From the NCBI GenBank assembly GCA_037127255.1, contig JBANSL010000019.1, positions 11,989,001-12,053,000 of the forward strand: a stretch of DNA of 64,000 bases, written 5' to 3'. A program made the position numbers and the translations under genes. The notes under the pieces were generated by a model that searched no databases, was not told where the DNA came from, and saw only the letters and a list, made by a program, of their open reading frames with translations. Below are positions 11,492 through 21,514 of this stretch, one piece after another; the first letter of the stretch is position 1; every line of letters starts with the position of its first letter. This DNA comes from Persicaria tinctoria. Lineage: Eukaryota > Streptophyta > Magnoliopsida > Caryophyllales > Polygonaceae.

Positions 11492-14400
11492 ATGCCTCCT
11501 AAATGCCGCCCTGTGAAGGGGAAAAAGAAGCAATCCTCGTCCACTCCGGCCCCGATTCCTCCACCTCTGCAATTACCGGTCCCCTCGCCATCGAACTCAG
11601 CGGCTTCAGCGCCTCCGGCTCCCTCTCCAAACCCGGCCCCGACTCCCACTCCCACTCCCTCTCCAAACCCGGCCCCGACTCCCACTCCTACTCCCACTCC
11701 CACTCCCTCTCCAAACCCAGCCCCGACTCCTCCTACCTCAGGGACTCCTACTCCCTCTCCCACTCCCTCTGCAACAACCCCGGTGCCACCTCCTCTCCTA
11801 TCTCTACCCAATGGCAACCCTGCGCCATCCACGGCCATTGTCGGCGCCAACCCAGTAGCTACGTCATCAGGCGAGGCCCCTCGCTCCATCCGATGTCGTG
11901 GTTAGCACCTCTCTCTCCCTCTGTCAGATTCTTTAAAATTGTATAAGGATTTAGGGTTTCAATTTGTATACTGATTTAGGATTTAGGGTTTCAATGGTAT
12001 TAGAGTTAGGGTTTCAATTAGATTTAGGGTTTCTATTGAAAGAGTTAAGGTTTCCAGTTGAAGCTTCCATTACTGATTCCATTATTGAAAGATTTAGGGT
12101 TTCAATTAGATTTAGGATTTAGGATTTAGGGTTTCAATGATATTAGATGACTGAATTTCCATTACTGATTCCATTATTGAAAGATTTAGGGTTTCCAAAT
12201 TTACAGCATGTTATGAATTAATGTTGTTGTGTTGGTTATGTGTTGGTTATGTGTTGATTTTTGATTTGGAATTGTGTTTATTCACTACTACTTACAAACA
12301 ATATATGTTACTTGTGTTGATGATGGTTCCATGGTAGTTGCTTCTATTTTAGATTTAGGATTTGGAATTGTGTTGCTTCTTTTTTTTTGCTTCTCTTTCA
12401 CTCCTCACAATATGCTATTTTAGATTTAGGATTTAAGATTTGGAATTGTGTTTGTTCCATGGTTCTATTTAGACCTGCCACTGCTGGTTTCCTTTGTTGC
12501 TTATTAATGTTACTTATGTTGATGATGATTGTGTTTGTTGCTTATTAGACCTGCCACAGCTGGATTTGGATTTGGAATTGTGTTTGTTCCATGGTTCTAT
12601 TTTAGATTTAGGATTTATGTTGCTTATTGCTAATAATAATGATTAAACTGGATATTATAGGTAAATATCAATTGTCTTATTATCTCAACTGTCTTATTAT
12701 TTATCTCAACTGTTATCTAATATGTTCTTATGAATTTTAGGTAAATATCGTACCATCAAGAGTCACAAAACAACACTCCTCAAGGTAGCAGTAGGGAAGA
12801 AGCTGAAGATTGAGTGGTCCTGCTTCCACAAGGGGCCTGGCCTCAAGCAACTGCATGACACCTTTGTCCGAGACATTGGGTGTGCTATCAGGGACAAAGT
12901 GCCGATGCTTGCATCAACATGGAGCAAACTAACAGATGAGCAACAGTCCCCCGTAAGAGATTACTTGGAGGTAGTTTACTTTTTTTTATTATCTTTTACC
13001 TAAGTACTTATTACTTATATCTTTATAGTGTGATCTATGTGATCTACATATTACTTATTACTTATAGTGTGCTCTTTTACCTAAGTACTTATCTTTATAG
13101 TGTGATCTTTTACCTAAGTACTTATTACTTATTACTTTGAGGTAGTTTACATTGTGTAATCTGTGTGATCTACATATATCTTTTACCTAAGTACTTATTG
13201 ATTTTTCTGTGTGGTCTGGATAGTTGATATATAAAAAATAATTTGGTTTTGTGCTTCACATCTATTCTACTCTGATTTTTTTTTTGCTTGCTTGGCTGTT
13301 GCCTATCTTCTGTCATGTGTGGATGCACTATGAGATTTGTTTGCTTGCTTGACTGTTGCTTATTTTTGCTTGCTTATCTACTATGAGATTTTTTTTGTTT
13401 GCTTGCTTGGTTGTTGCGTATCTTATTTTTGCTTCACAATATGCTTATCTACTGTTGCTTTTCATCTATTTGCTCTGATTTTTTTTTTCTTGCTTATCTA
13501 CTATGAGATTTGTTTGCTTGCTTGACTGTTGCTTATTTGTTTTTTGTTTGCTTGCTTGGTTGTTGCTTATCTTCTATTCAAAATTTTTTTTTCTGATATG
13601 GATGTGTAGATATACTATGAGATTGACCCTGCAGTTGACTCATACGTGGAGAAGAAGAGCGGAAAAGCATATGGGGCCTGGAAATATGACTGTCATCAAC
13701 ACTTCCTGGAGTGGGGAGGCGAGGACATACCACTTGAGTTTGTCGCTCGCCCTGAGCAGTGGCGGTTCTTGGTGAGTGACTTCACAGACGAAGCGAGAAT
13801 GGTAATTTCTCATTAATTCCCTAACTTGTTTTTTTATTCGCCGTTTATCTTATTGTTTTCTGAATGACTTTCTTTTTACAGGCCCTGTGTGAGCGAAACA
13901 AGCAAAACAGGACCAAGAACCCGAACCCCCTTAATCATCACAATGGGTCCAAGCCCCTGAGCTTCCGAGCAGAAGAGCTCATCGTTAAGGAAAAGCATCT
14001 GGCGGCATGGCTTAAGACAACCATAGAAGTCTACGAGAGGTGTCCGGGTGCGCAGGATGGACTGGTATGACCTTTTTTTTTCCTGTAAGTTTTCCTAAGT
14101 ACTTAGGTTTTAGTTATATTATTGCATTTCTTATAAATCCTTTTCAAAAATTAATGATGATAAGCTAGGTAATACATGGTACTCTTATATAACTTAAATG
14201 CATGGTACTCTTATTTCTGTATGACTTTCTTATAATAATGCATTTCTTATAATAATGCTTTTCTGTATGAGTTTTACTTATAATAATGCATTTCTAATAA
14301 TAATGCATTTCAGTAAAACCTAAGTATAATAATGCATTTCTGTATGACTTTCTTATTTCTATATGACTTTCTTATTTCTCTATGACTTTACTTATAATAA

Positions 14401-15802
14401 TGCATTCATTAGTGAATAGTTTTACTTATAATAATGGAAAGCTAGGTCAAAATTAATGATGATAAGCTATATACATTCATTAGTGAATAGTTTTACCTAT
14501 AATAATGCATTTATTTCATTATTTCTTTTTCTATATAATGAAAGCAGTAGGTAATAATGCATTTCTTTCACTATGAGATTGGTTTTACTTATACATTCCT
14601 TTCATTATTTCTACTATTATTGTAATCAGTAGGTAAATCTTACTGTTATTATAAATTCATTTCATTATTTCTGTTAGGGTTAGTATAACTTCCTTTTACT
14701 TATAAATTCCTTTTAGTGTTATTATAAATTCCCTTCATTATTTCTTTGGTTTTACTTATACATTCCTTTTGGCATCTTAATTAGTTTATACATTCTTAGT
14801 TTATGCAAATGTTATGGGAAATCAATATTGCATTTTAAACCTAAAAAGTAAGTGTATTTCCTATGATTTCACATGATTGTAAGTTATGGGAAATCAATAT
14901 TGCATTAAGTTTGTGTACATAACTGGTTTGAAATTTATATATGCATTCCTTTCATCCTATCTCTGAGTTTGTGTACATCCTATAACTGGTTTTACTTATA
15001 TATATTCCTTTTACTTATATATTCCTTTTACTGGTTTGAAATCAATATATGCATTCCTTTCCGTGTTTTACTTATATATATTCCTTTTACTTATAAATTT
15101 CTGTGTTTGTAGGCCAAATTGAAACGTCATCTTGATGAAGTCTGCACTGTTGGAGAAGGAGCAGAAGACCCAAGCCAAATACCACCCCTCTCCGTCGAAG
15201 AACAAACACAGATCATCTTGGATTGCCTTGAGGAAAGACGAGGAACAGAAGTTCGAGGTATAGTTCAATCCCACTTATTTTATTATTGTTTTACAATTTT
15301 CAGAAGTTCATAACAAGATTTTACTTGTTATAATTCATAACAAGATTTTACTTATGTTTGAATTTCTGATTTTACAATTTCCATTACAAGATTTTACTTA
15401 CGTTTTCAATCTTGTTTTCATAACAAGATTTTATTTATGTTTTACAATTTCCATTACTGATTTTACTTATAGTTCATAACAAGATTTTACTTATGTTTTC
15501 AATCTTTTTTTACTTACAACTCTTATTATGTGTTCAATCCCACTGATTTTACTTATTATGTTTTCAATCTTTTTTTAAAAGGAATGGGTGCAGCTGGAGA
15601 GAGGACTGCAAAGAAAAGAGGGGGTCCATGGGTAGCAAGGGCTGCAGAGAGGGACAAGGAGCTGGAGGAGGCGAAGGTTGAAATTGCAAGGTTGCGTGAG
15701 AAAACCACCCAAGCCGAGAGCAAGAATGAGCAGCTGGAGGAGCGTATGGCCAGCATCGAGAGGCTCATGATGGGCATGCTAGGTGGTCAGGCCAACTCAT
15801 AG
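11492..15802 (+). CDS. CACTA second gene, Ptta/En/Spm plant transposase (TNPA-like), intact frame
   Basis: Six exons join without a stop: 11492-11900, 12741-12970, 13610-13801, 13882-14064, 15113-15257 and 15582-15802. All introns are GT-AG and all phases agree, giving 459 residues. Residues 1-136 start MPPKCRPVKGKKK and form a low-complexity Pro/Ser/Thr region with (TPSPNPAP)-like repeats. Exons 2-5 hold the conserved core: a basic start after the splice, LKIEWSCFHKGPG, FVRDIGCAIRDK.P, a YVEKKSGKAYGAWK block, LCERNKQNRTK and LSVEEQTQIILDCLEER. The last exon (about residues 386-459) starts with a basic patch (ERTAKKRGG) and ends in a heptad-like coiled coil (ELEEAKVEIARLREK). This order is typical of the plant transposase (Ptta/En/Spm) family, thought to bind subterminal repeats and cooperate with the TNPD-type cutter. 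The 5' leader has a CT repeat (11378-11396). It appears functional, unlike its upstream partner. Confidence 0.85.
11901..12740 (+). other. First intron of the TNPA-like gene with scattered TTTAGGG motifs
   Basis: The intron runs from GTTAGC at 11901 to TTTTAG at 12740. It contains many TTTAGGGTTTC, TTTAGGATTTAGG and TTAGGGTT motifs between about 11948 and 12200. These resemble the plant telomere unit or telo-box but are interspersed, not tandem. The rest is AT-rich, with no coding. Confidence 0.6.
12971..13609 (+). other. Second intron of the TNPA-like gene, short degenerate repeats
   Basis: A GT-AG intron with repeated ACCTAAGTACTTATTA units (about 13010-13200) and repeated TTTGCTTGCTTG and CTACTATGAGATT units (about 13290-13580). 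No coding capacity. Confidence 0.6.
14065..15112 (+). other. Fourth intron of the TNPA-like gene, repeat-rich
   Basis: A GT-AG intron of 1048 bp made largely of variants of TTATAATAATGCATTTCT and TTTTACTTATACATTCCTTT. It looks like degenerate tandem amplification. Its flanking exons join in phase. Confidence 0.6.
15258..15581 (+). other. Fifth intron of the TNPA-like gene, repeat-rich
   Basis: A GT-AG intron composed of CATAACAAGATTTTACTTA and TTTTACAATTTCCATTAC variants. No coding. Confidence 0.55.
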
Positions 15803-16284
15803 CCATCCGTCACCTCTGTAGTGTGTCCTCAGGCTGTCCCTTCAGCCACAACTTCTCCTCGGCCCTCCAACAACTCAGCTGGTCATCCAACAGACAGTCA
15901 GCCCTCCCCCCAGCCGAAATAGCTAGGTAAGGACGCCCTCCTCATATCCCTCTAACTAAAACTTGGGTTTGGTTTTTTGGAGAAACTTTTAGAACTTGTG
16001 TATTCTGGAAATTGTAGTGTTTGGATATACTTTTTGTGAAGTTTTGTGTGAAGTTGTATGGATATTTGTCACATACTTTTGGTATGTTGGACAAGGTTTA
16101 GGGTGGATTACAAGGTTTTTAATTTGATGGGTTGAATTGCTTGTGATTGTGTTGTTGAGTATGTTGTTGTTTGTGTTGTGTGTGTTGTTGTTTATAGAGT
16201 TTAGGACAGGAGCACAACATGTGCTATAAGGTACATTCCAACAGGGGGCACCTGCCCTATTAAATTTTATTTTTTTAAAATCAA

Positions 16285-16829
16285 AACAATTCAGGCGACG
16301 AACAAACAATATTACACTGTCTTATTAATATATAAAAAAAAATTAAACCCTTTCAGGCGACAGACTTATATAAAATTTCGTCTCCTGAACACTCCAGCTA
16401 CGGACATACAACTGAGAATGCATCTTTAGACTACACTCAGGAGACAAAATAATTCTATGTCCGTCTCCTGAAACTATCTAGGCGACGAAACATAAAGGAA
16501 AGAGTCCGTCGCCTGGATTCTTTCATAGCTCTATGGACCGACTCAGGCGACGAACTTATGACACTAAACTCGTCGCCCGAGTCTTAATGGGCAGGCCTGG
16601 ATGACCCTTGGTCTCTGACAACATCATCAGTCGACGAACACATTTTCCGTCGCCTGAGTTAACTCCACCGACGAACATACAGATGCTCGTCGAGCGAATG
16701 GTGGAAGGATGAAAGTCACCCGACCACAACTCAGGCGACGGAAGTTCATCGCCGGAGTTGTCAGAGAGCAAAAATCACCTTTCAGGCGACGACTTTGGTC
16801 CGTCGCCCGAAAAGCCATCTGGCGTAGTG
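16285..16829. repeat. Right subterminal repeat region of the CACTA element
   Basis: About twelve motif copies occur, including TTCAGGCGACGAAC (16290), TCAGGCGACAGAC (16352), GTCCGTCTCCTGAA (16460), GTCCGTCGCCTGG (16505), TCAGGCGACGAAC (16543) and GTCCGTCGCCCGAAA (16798). They lie in both orientations and lead into the inverted terminal repeat. Confidence 0.85.
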
Positions 16830-16832
16830 GTG

Positions 16833-18326
16833 TTTTGGTGTTGAAAGGGGTCTCCCCTTGGGTTTTCCTGACACGGCAGTGACGAAGATCTCAAGCTCCG
16901 GTGGTGGTGAGCGGGATGGTGCAATGGAATTCTTAGCCCTCAAGGGATTTATCCCACTATCGGAGATTTTTTAACTTTCTAGAGTGAGGATCTCTCTCAT
17001 CTCTGTTGAAAGAGTTTTGCTAACTAGCTTAAGTGGTAAATGAAATGAAGAAAGGAGAATCAAAAGATCTTGGGTTCAAATATCAACTAATTCACTTTTT
17101 ATTTGTTTTGTTATATCATTATTTCTCACGATTATTTCAATTAAAAATGTTATATTAACATTTAACAACGTTTTCATTCAACATTATTTTAAAAATAATC
17201 ATTCTTGATTTCTTTCTATATTTTCAATAAAAAAATATCGTATTTATATTTAAATTATATATTTAGCGCTTCCTTTTAATATTGTTTTAAAAATAATTCT
17301 TCTAGATTTTATAAGTTGCATATTTTCACGTATTTTTTAATTCAGACTTGATATGTCAGTGTGTGTTTCTAACGTAAATATTTCATATAAGGTTTAAATA
17401 ATTAAAAATGATTAATTAGTTCATCTTATTGGATATCCAATAATCACTCGCACCACCCGCACGGGTTGGATGCGGGTGAAGAATTTACGGGTGATGGAGA
17501 GGGGTGGGTAAAAGTTTATACCCACGGGGCGGGTGATGAAATGGTGATTTTCAATCATAACCCGCTCCATTTCAACCCCGACTTAATAGGAACTATTGTA
17601 ATACCCCGCAAAAAGGTAAGCAAAAATGTACAAATAAACCAATTAATAAACCAAAAATGGAGGTGTCCTTATGAAAGTAAAAAACAGAAGAGAAAGATGA
17701 GTGAAAAATGAGAAAACAGTCAATTTGTAGGGTTTTGTATAAGCAGATTTTGATCGATCAATCGGTCCCCCTATCATCCTGAGATCCTCCTGACTGATTA
17801 AATATTTACCATATCCTGATCTATATCTTTACTATAGTTCTATCCTATTTGCATCTCCATCTATATATACATGCTCAGGGCGAAACCAGAATCTCAAAAG
17901 ATGAGGGGCTGAAATTTTTTGATATTTTTGATATTTTTTTATTTATAAGAAACAAGAGTTTAAAAAAAAATATATTAAAAAACCCATAAATTTGTAGTTT
18001 GAATATGCAACTTTTTCCAAAAAAAATCAACAAAAACTAAATTAGGGGACTTATAATGATATTTTGGATTTTTTTGTTTATCAAGAACAAAAACGTTTCA
18101 AAAAATACTGAAAAAAACTATAAAATTATAATTTAAATGTTTAAATTATTTAAGAAAAAAATTGTTAAAAGGAAAAATTGGAGGCATACTAAAAATTTCT
18201 TAAGAAAATATTTTTTTGTCATTAAAATATATTGGGAAAAAACATGTATAGATAGTAAATAACATATTTACCGAATGGATGGAATAACAAACAACATAAA
18301 ACATGTACGTACGGTCACTAGGCTTG
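16833..18326. other. Spacer between the CACTA element and a LINE fragment
   Basis: No convincing gene. A block at about 16910-16955 (GGTGCAATGGAATTC, then CCCTCAAGGGATTT) resembles the sequence just left of the CACTA element (about 6215-6255), so the element sits beside or within an older repeat. A GC-richer islet lies at about 17450-17590. An AT-rich, A/T-homopolymer-rich stretch covers 17880-18240. Confidence 0.5.
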
Positions 18327-18339
18327 ATGGTTAGGTATG

Positions 18340-18717
18340 TTTTTTTTTTTTGATACAAGGGAAGAAATTCGATTATCTAGACAAGCCTGGAGAAATCGAG
18401 AGCCCAGACAAGCATGAAGCAAATAACGTACAGAAGTAAATAACTGAAATAAAATAACAAGAAGCAAATGATGGAAATGAAAATGCATAAAATAAAGTAC
18501 ATGCCATCTACACTGTAACCTACAAGCTAGCAGAACCAACGAACCGACCAGCCAAACGGAAGACGCTCACAAAGAATTCTGGGGATCACTAGCGGACACC
18601 TCAACATGGACTCAAAAGAGAATCAACAGGTATCGATCGCATTTTCACAACGTCTACTAGCTTGATAAACCAGACACCGTTCACATGAAACCTGTATCAC
18701 AGCAAGAAAAGCAAAGT
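18340..18717 (-). mobile_element. 5'-truncated retroposon (LINE-like 3' end)
   Basis: A T run at 18340-18351 is the poly(A) tail of a minus-strand insert. It is flanked by a 13-bp direct repeat ATGGTTAGGTATG / ATGGTAAGGTATG (18327-18339 and 18718-18730, one mismatch). Poly(A) plus a target duplication of this length indicates L1-type retroposition. The 378-bp body has no recognisable coding part and may be a 3' UTR. Confidence 0.7.
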
Positions 18718-18730
18718 ATGGTAAGGTATG

Positions 18731-20171
18731 TGCCTTTCAGCGCACCTTTGCTTCCATTTGTTTTAATTTCATGTTGGAATTAACCTCCCGTACGTCCACC
18801 CGTAAAAATTTCCCAATTTTTACCCCTCTCTATTTTTCCCCTTATATTTTCTCTCTTACCTTTTCTTTTTAAGTTTCAAAGTTAGCCTACTCAAAATTTT
18901 AATCCTAATTTCGTACCTAAAAAGTACAAATAATGCTTCAAACATCAATTGAATACCCTTATTGACTCCCTTCTCTCTAGATCTTCTCTAAATTTGTGTT
19001 GAGATGTTTGCTTCTCTCAAGAGTTAATTCAGAGTTAATTCATATTGAATGATATATTCCAAAAATGAGCTTCGCCTCAAAATGCCCCCTCAAGTGTGCG
19101 AACGAGAATAGTCACTTTTCCCTACTAAAAAAAAAAGCAAAAGTTTTGACTCTAAACCAATCCATTAATTTATATCATTAAGCAAGTACAATATATTTCT
19201 AAGTTGTCACACAAGATGACATGCTCCAATATGACTCTACAATGATTTCAAACAGAGTAAGATAAACACACCTGCAGCAAGGAACCAAAGACTGAGTCTC
19301 ACCAGTAGTAGTATGGGAGCAACCTCTCAAATAAGAGGAGCTCCTTATGCGCAGTGAGCATTGATCCCAAACCCTTATTACCGATTGAGTCACCATAATT
19401 TCCGTACTTCATCTTACAATTTCCGTTGTATCGAAAGTAAGGGACGTCCAGGGTGAGTGATTTCGCTTTTTGGAGGAAGATAAACACACATACACATTTA
19501 AAGGAACAACAATGTGTGTATTTGGAGGAAGATAAACACACATACACATTTAAAGGAACAACAATGATTACACACAAAAGCAAATAAAGATAAAAGAAAA
19601 ACTAAATTTATATATACTTGAGGGGGAGAGGACATCGTCATCATCTTAAATGCCATTCAAGTATTTATATATATCTCCCCTTCTACTTAGATATATGACA
19701 CATCGCTATCAAGACATGCATGGCTGATCTCCCCAAGTTTACATCTTTTTCGAACCCCTCTCTCTCTCTCTACACAAAGCTAGGTGTACAGTGTAAATTA
19801 GCTATAGTTTTCAGAGTCAGATGATGATCTATAGGAGTCATGGATGGATCAGCTAGTGAGAGTGCAACAGTGAATGATCCATCAATTTATATACAAGGGT
19901 GACTCTACCATGTATTGCTTAAAATTTTGGTACGGACCTGACTTACCCACATCCCACACCCTCTGCACTGCACCCTTCTGAATGGTTTTAAGTTTCAAGG
20001 CCGAGTATGTATGTCTTTTGTGACACTGAGTTGTGTTTTTCTTCAGTTTCCATGAAAATTTTCGTCCATGGACCCCCCTTTCAATTTATTGCTCCTCTTA
20101 TTTTTTGTATGTATTTATTGGTGTATTGCTATATATTCTCTATCTGAAATTACATAAATGTGTTCTCGATC
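18731..20171. other. Spacer left of the large copia element
   Basis: No convincing gene. It contains the 52-bp tandem duplication at 19469-19565, a CT run near 19760 and scattered small ORFs without protein-like features. Confidence 0.5.
19469..19565. repeat. Tandem duplication, 52-bp period
   Basis: TTTGGAGGAAGATAAACACA and the following bases occur at 19469 and again at 19521, nearly identical through AAAGGAACAACAATG. Near-perfect identity suggests a recent event. Confidence 0.85.
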
Positions 20172-20176
20172 AGGTT

Positions 20177-21411
20177 TGTAGAATCCAATCAAGCGAGGAA
20201 TGGATAAGCAGAATATGAGGAACGACTTCAGAATATCATCAACGAGTAATAAACGAAGGATTCAAACAAGTAAAGCAAAAGCAGAAGGTAAGACACAGTC
20301 GTTTGTTTACGCAGTTCGGGTATTTCACCTAAATCTGCGGGGCCTCGAGAGTCAGGCCCTAAATCCACTAAATATGAATAAGGAGTTACATCCAGGGGCA
20401 ATGTCAAGAGGCATACAAATACAAGCAAGATTGTAGAGTCAGGCCCTAAATCCACTAAATATGAATAAGAAGTTACATCCAGGGGCAATGTCAAGAGGCA
20501 TACAAATACAAGCAAGCTTACAATCTGCAGAAAACACTAAACTAGAACCCTATAAAGAAGAAAAGAAGAGGAATTCGACCCCTTTCCGAGACGATGAAGA
20601 CTTCAAAGAAGAGCTTTGAAGGTCGGAGATCCACACAACTCCTTCAGATCCACCGGCAGACGAGCACCCAGATACCAAAAGCTTCATCGAACACCATCGG
20701 AAGACCTTGGATGAGTGAAGACGAAGCAGTAACTGGAAGAACCCTAGAAGTGGCGTTGGAGAGCAGCTTCCATTTTGCGAAGAGGAGAGCTTTTGAAACA
20801 GTGGAACTCATCTAGGGTTTTGGTCCGAAGAGAGTATATATAATACTCCTTGAAGCCAAAACGCATTCGGGTTTAGACATGGCTTTAGACAGAGACCACT
20901 GGAAGAGGCGCATTCGGGTTCCTGATGTATAGTAGTTAGAGTCTGGGTGTCGGGTGTTGTTGTTTATGCTTCTGTTCTTCCTTCCTTCCTGCCTCCTAGT
21001 GCCTTCTTATTGTTTCTGTCTCCATTTGTCTTCCTTTCTTTTATTTGCCTTGTTTACATGTGCTTTAAGTAACTTATTGTTGTGGGTCTTTCGGAAACAC
21101 TCTCTCGACTCGTTCGGGGAAAGAGTGCGTACATCCTGACCCCCCAGACCCTGCGTTTTCGCGGGATATACTGGGTTGTTGTTGTTGTTGTTGAAGCCAA
21201 AACGCAGAGCATCGTTAGTGACAAGGGCCTCTAGCTAGGGTTAGTAATTTGGGCTTTAGGCATACTCAAGATAGGGCCCTTTAGGGTTGGACTAAAGCCC
21301 AAACCACATAAAGACCAACATATCTCGGTTTCCTATTGAGCCTAAAACACTTAACCCCAAGTGTTAGAAAATTATAAAAGCTGATAAACTTATGAAAGTA
21401 CACCATCTACA
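20177..21411 (-). repeat. 3' LTR of the large copia element, enlarged
   Basis: It matches the LTR at 29076-29878 at about 97 percent by eye over the first 240 bp. Extra sequence is an 87-bp tandem repeat (units start near 20351 and 20438) and a 326-bp insertion at 20866-21191 with a 15-bp target duplication. Confidence 0.93.
20866..21191 (+). mobile_element. SINE-like retroposon with an Au/TS-type 3' tail
   Basis: It is flanked by perfect 15-bp direct repeats TGAAGCCAAAACGCA (20851-20865 and 21192-21206). The other LTR has the uninterrupted site. Its end reads GCGTACATCCTGACC, CCCAGACCCTGCG, GGGATATACTGGG and then (TTG)n. This closely resembles the 3' end of Au and TS plant SINEs, which finish in TTG repeats. 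The 5' part includes a pyrimidine-rich CTTCCTTCC stretch, and no clear tRNA-type A/B boxes are visible. It may therefore be truncated or chimeric. Confidence 0.85.
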
Positions 21412-21428
21412 ATTGCCCCCTGTTATTT
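21412..21428 (-). other. Polypurine tract of the large copia element
   Basis: On the minus strand the sequence AATAACAGGGGGCAAT immediately precedes the 3' LTR, the expected place for plus-strand DNA priming. Confidence 0.7.
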
Positions 21429-21514
21429 CCTAAGTTTACAATGAATAACATGCAAACAATTTAGCAGGATTTAGAGTCTCTGGGTCCGTCCTCGACCCTA
21501 GCCCATTGAAGGGC

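Larger units (their letters stand above)
6278..16829 (+). mobile_element. CACTA (En/Spm-type) DNA transposon, 10.55 kb, two genes
   Basis: The left end is CACTACGCCAGAT and the right end is its inverse, ATCTGGCGTAGTG. A perfect 3-bp target duplication GTG lies at 6275-6277 and 16830-16832. Both subterminal regions are packed with direct and inverted copies of a GTCGCCTGAA-type motif, as expected for binding sites of a TNPA-like protein. The interior holds a TNPD-like transposase gene (decayed, 7360-10779) and a second gene with plant transposase (Ptta/En/Spm) features (11492-15802), both on the plus strand. With its transposase broken, this copy probably cannot move alone but could be mobilised in trans. 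Confidence 0.95.

Noticed and set aside
11240..11889. Minus-strand Gly/Arg- and Gly/Val-rich frames, and a second plus-strand Ser-rich frame
   Set aside because: Shadows of the Pro/Ser/Thr-rich first exon of the TNPA-like gene; only the frame starting at 11492 joins in phase to the later exons.
17466..17711. 81-codon frame in a GC-richer islet
   Set aside because: No conserved motif, no splice context, and composition driven by a GGGTG-rich repeat.
20228..20515. 95-codon minus-strand frame inside the LTR
   Set aside because: It consists of the 87-bp tandem duplication read twice; LTR sequence without protein features.
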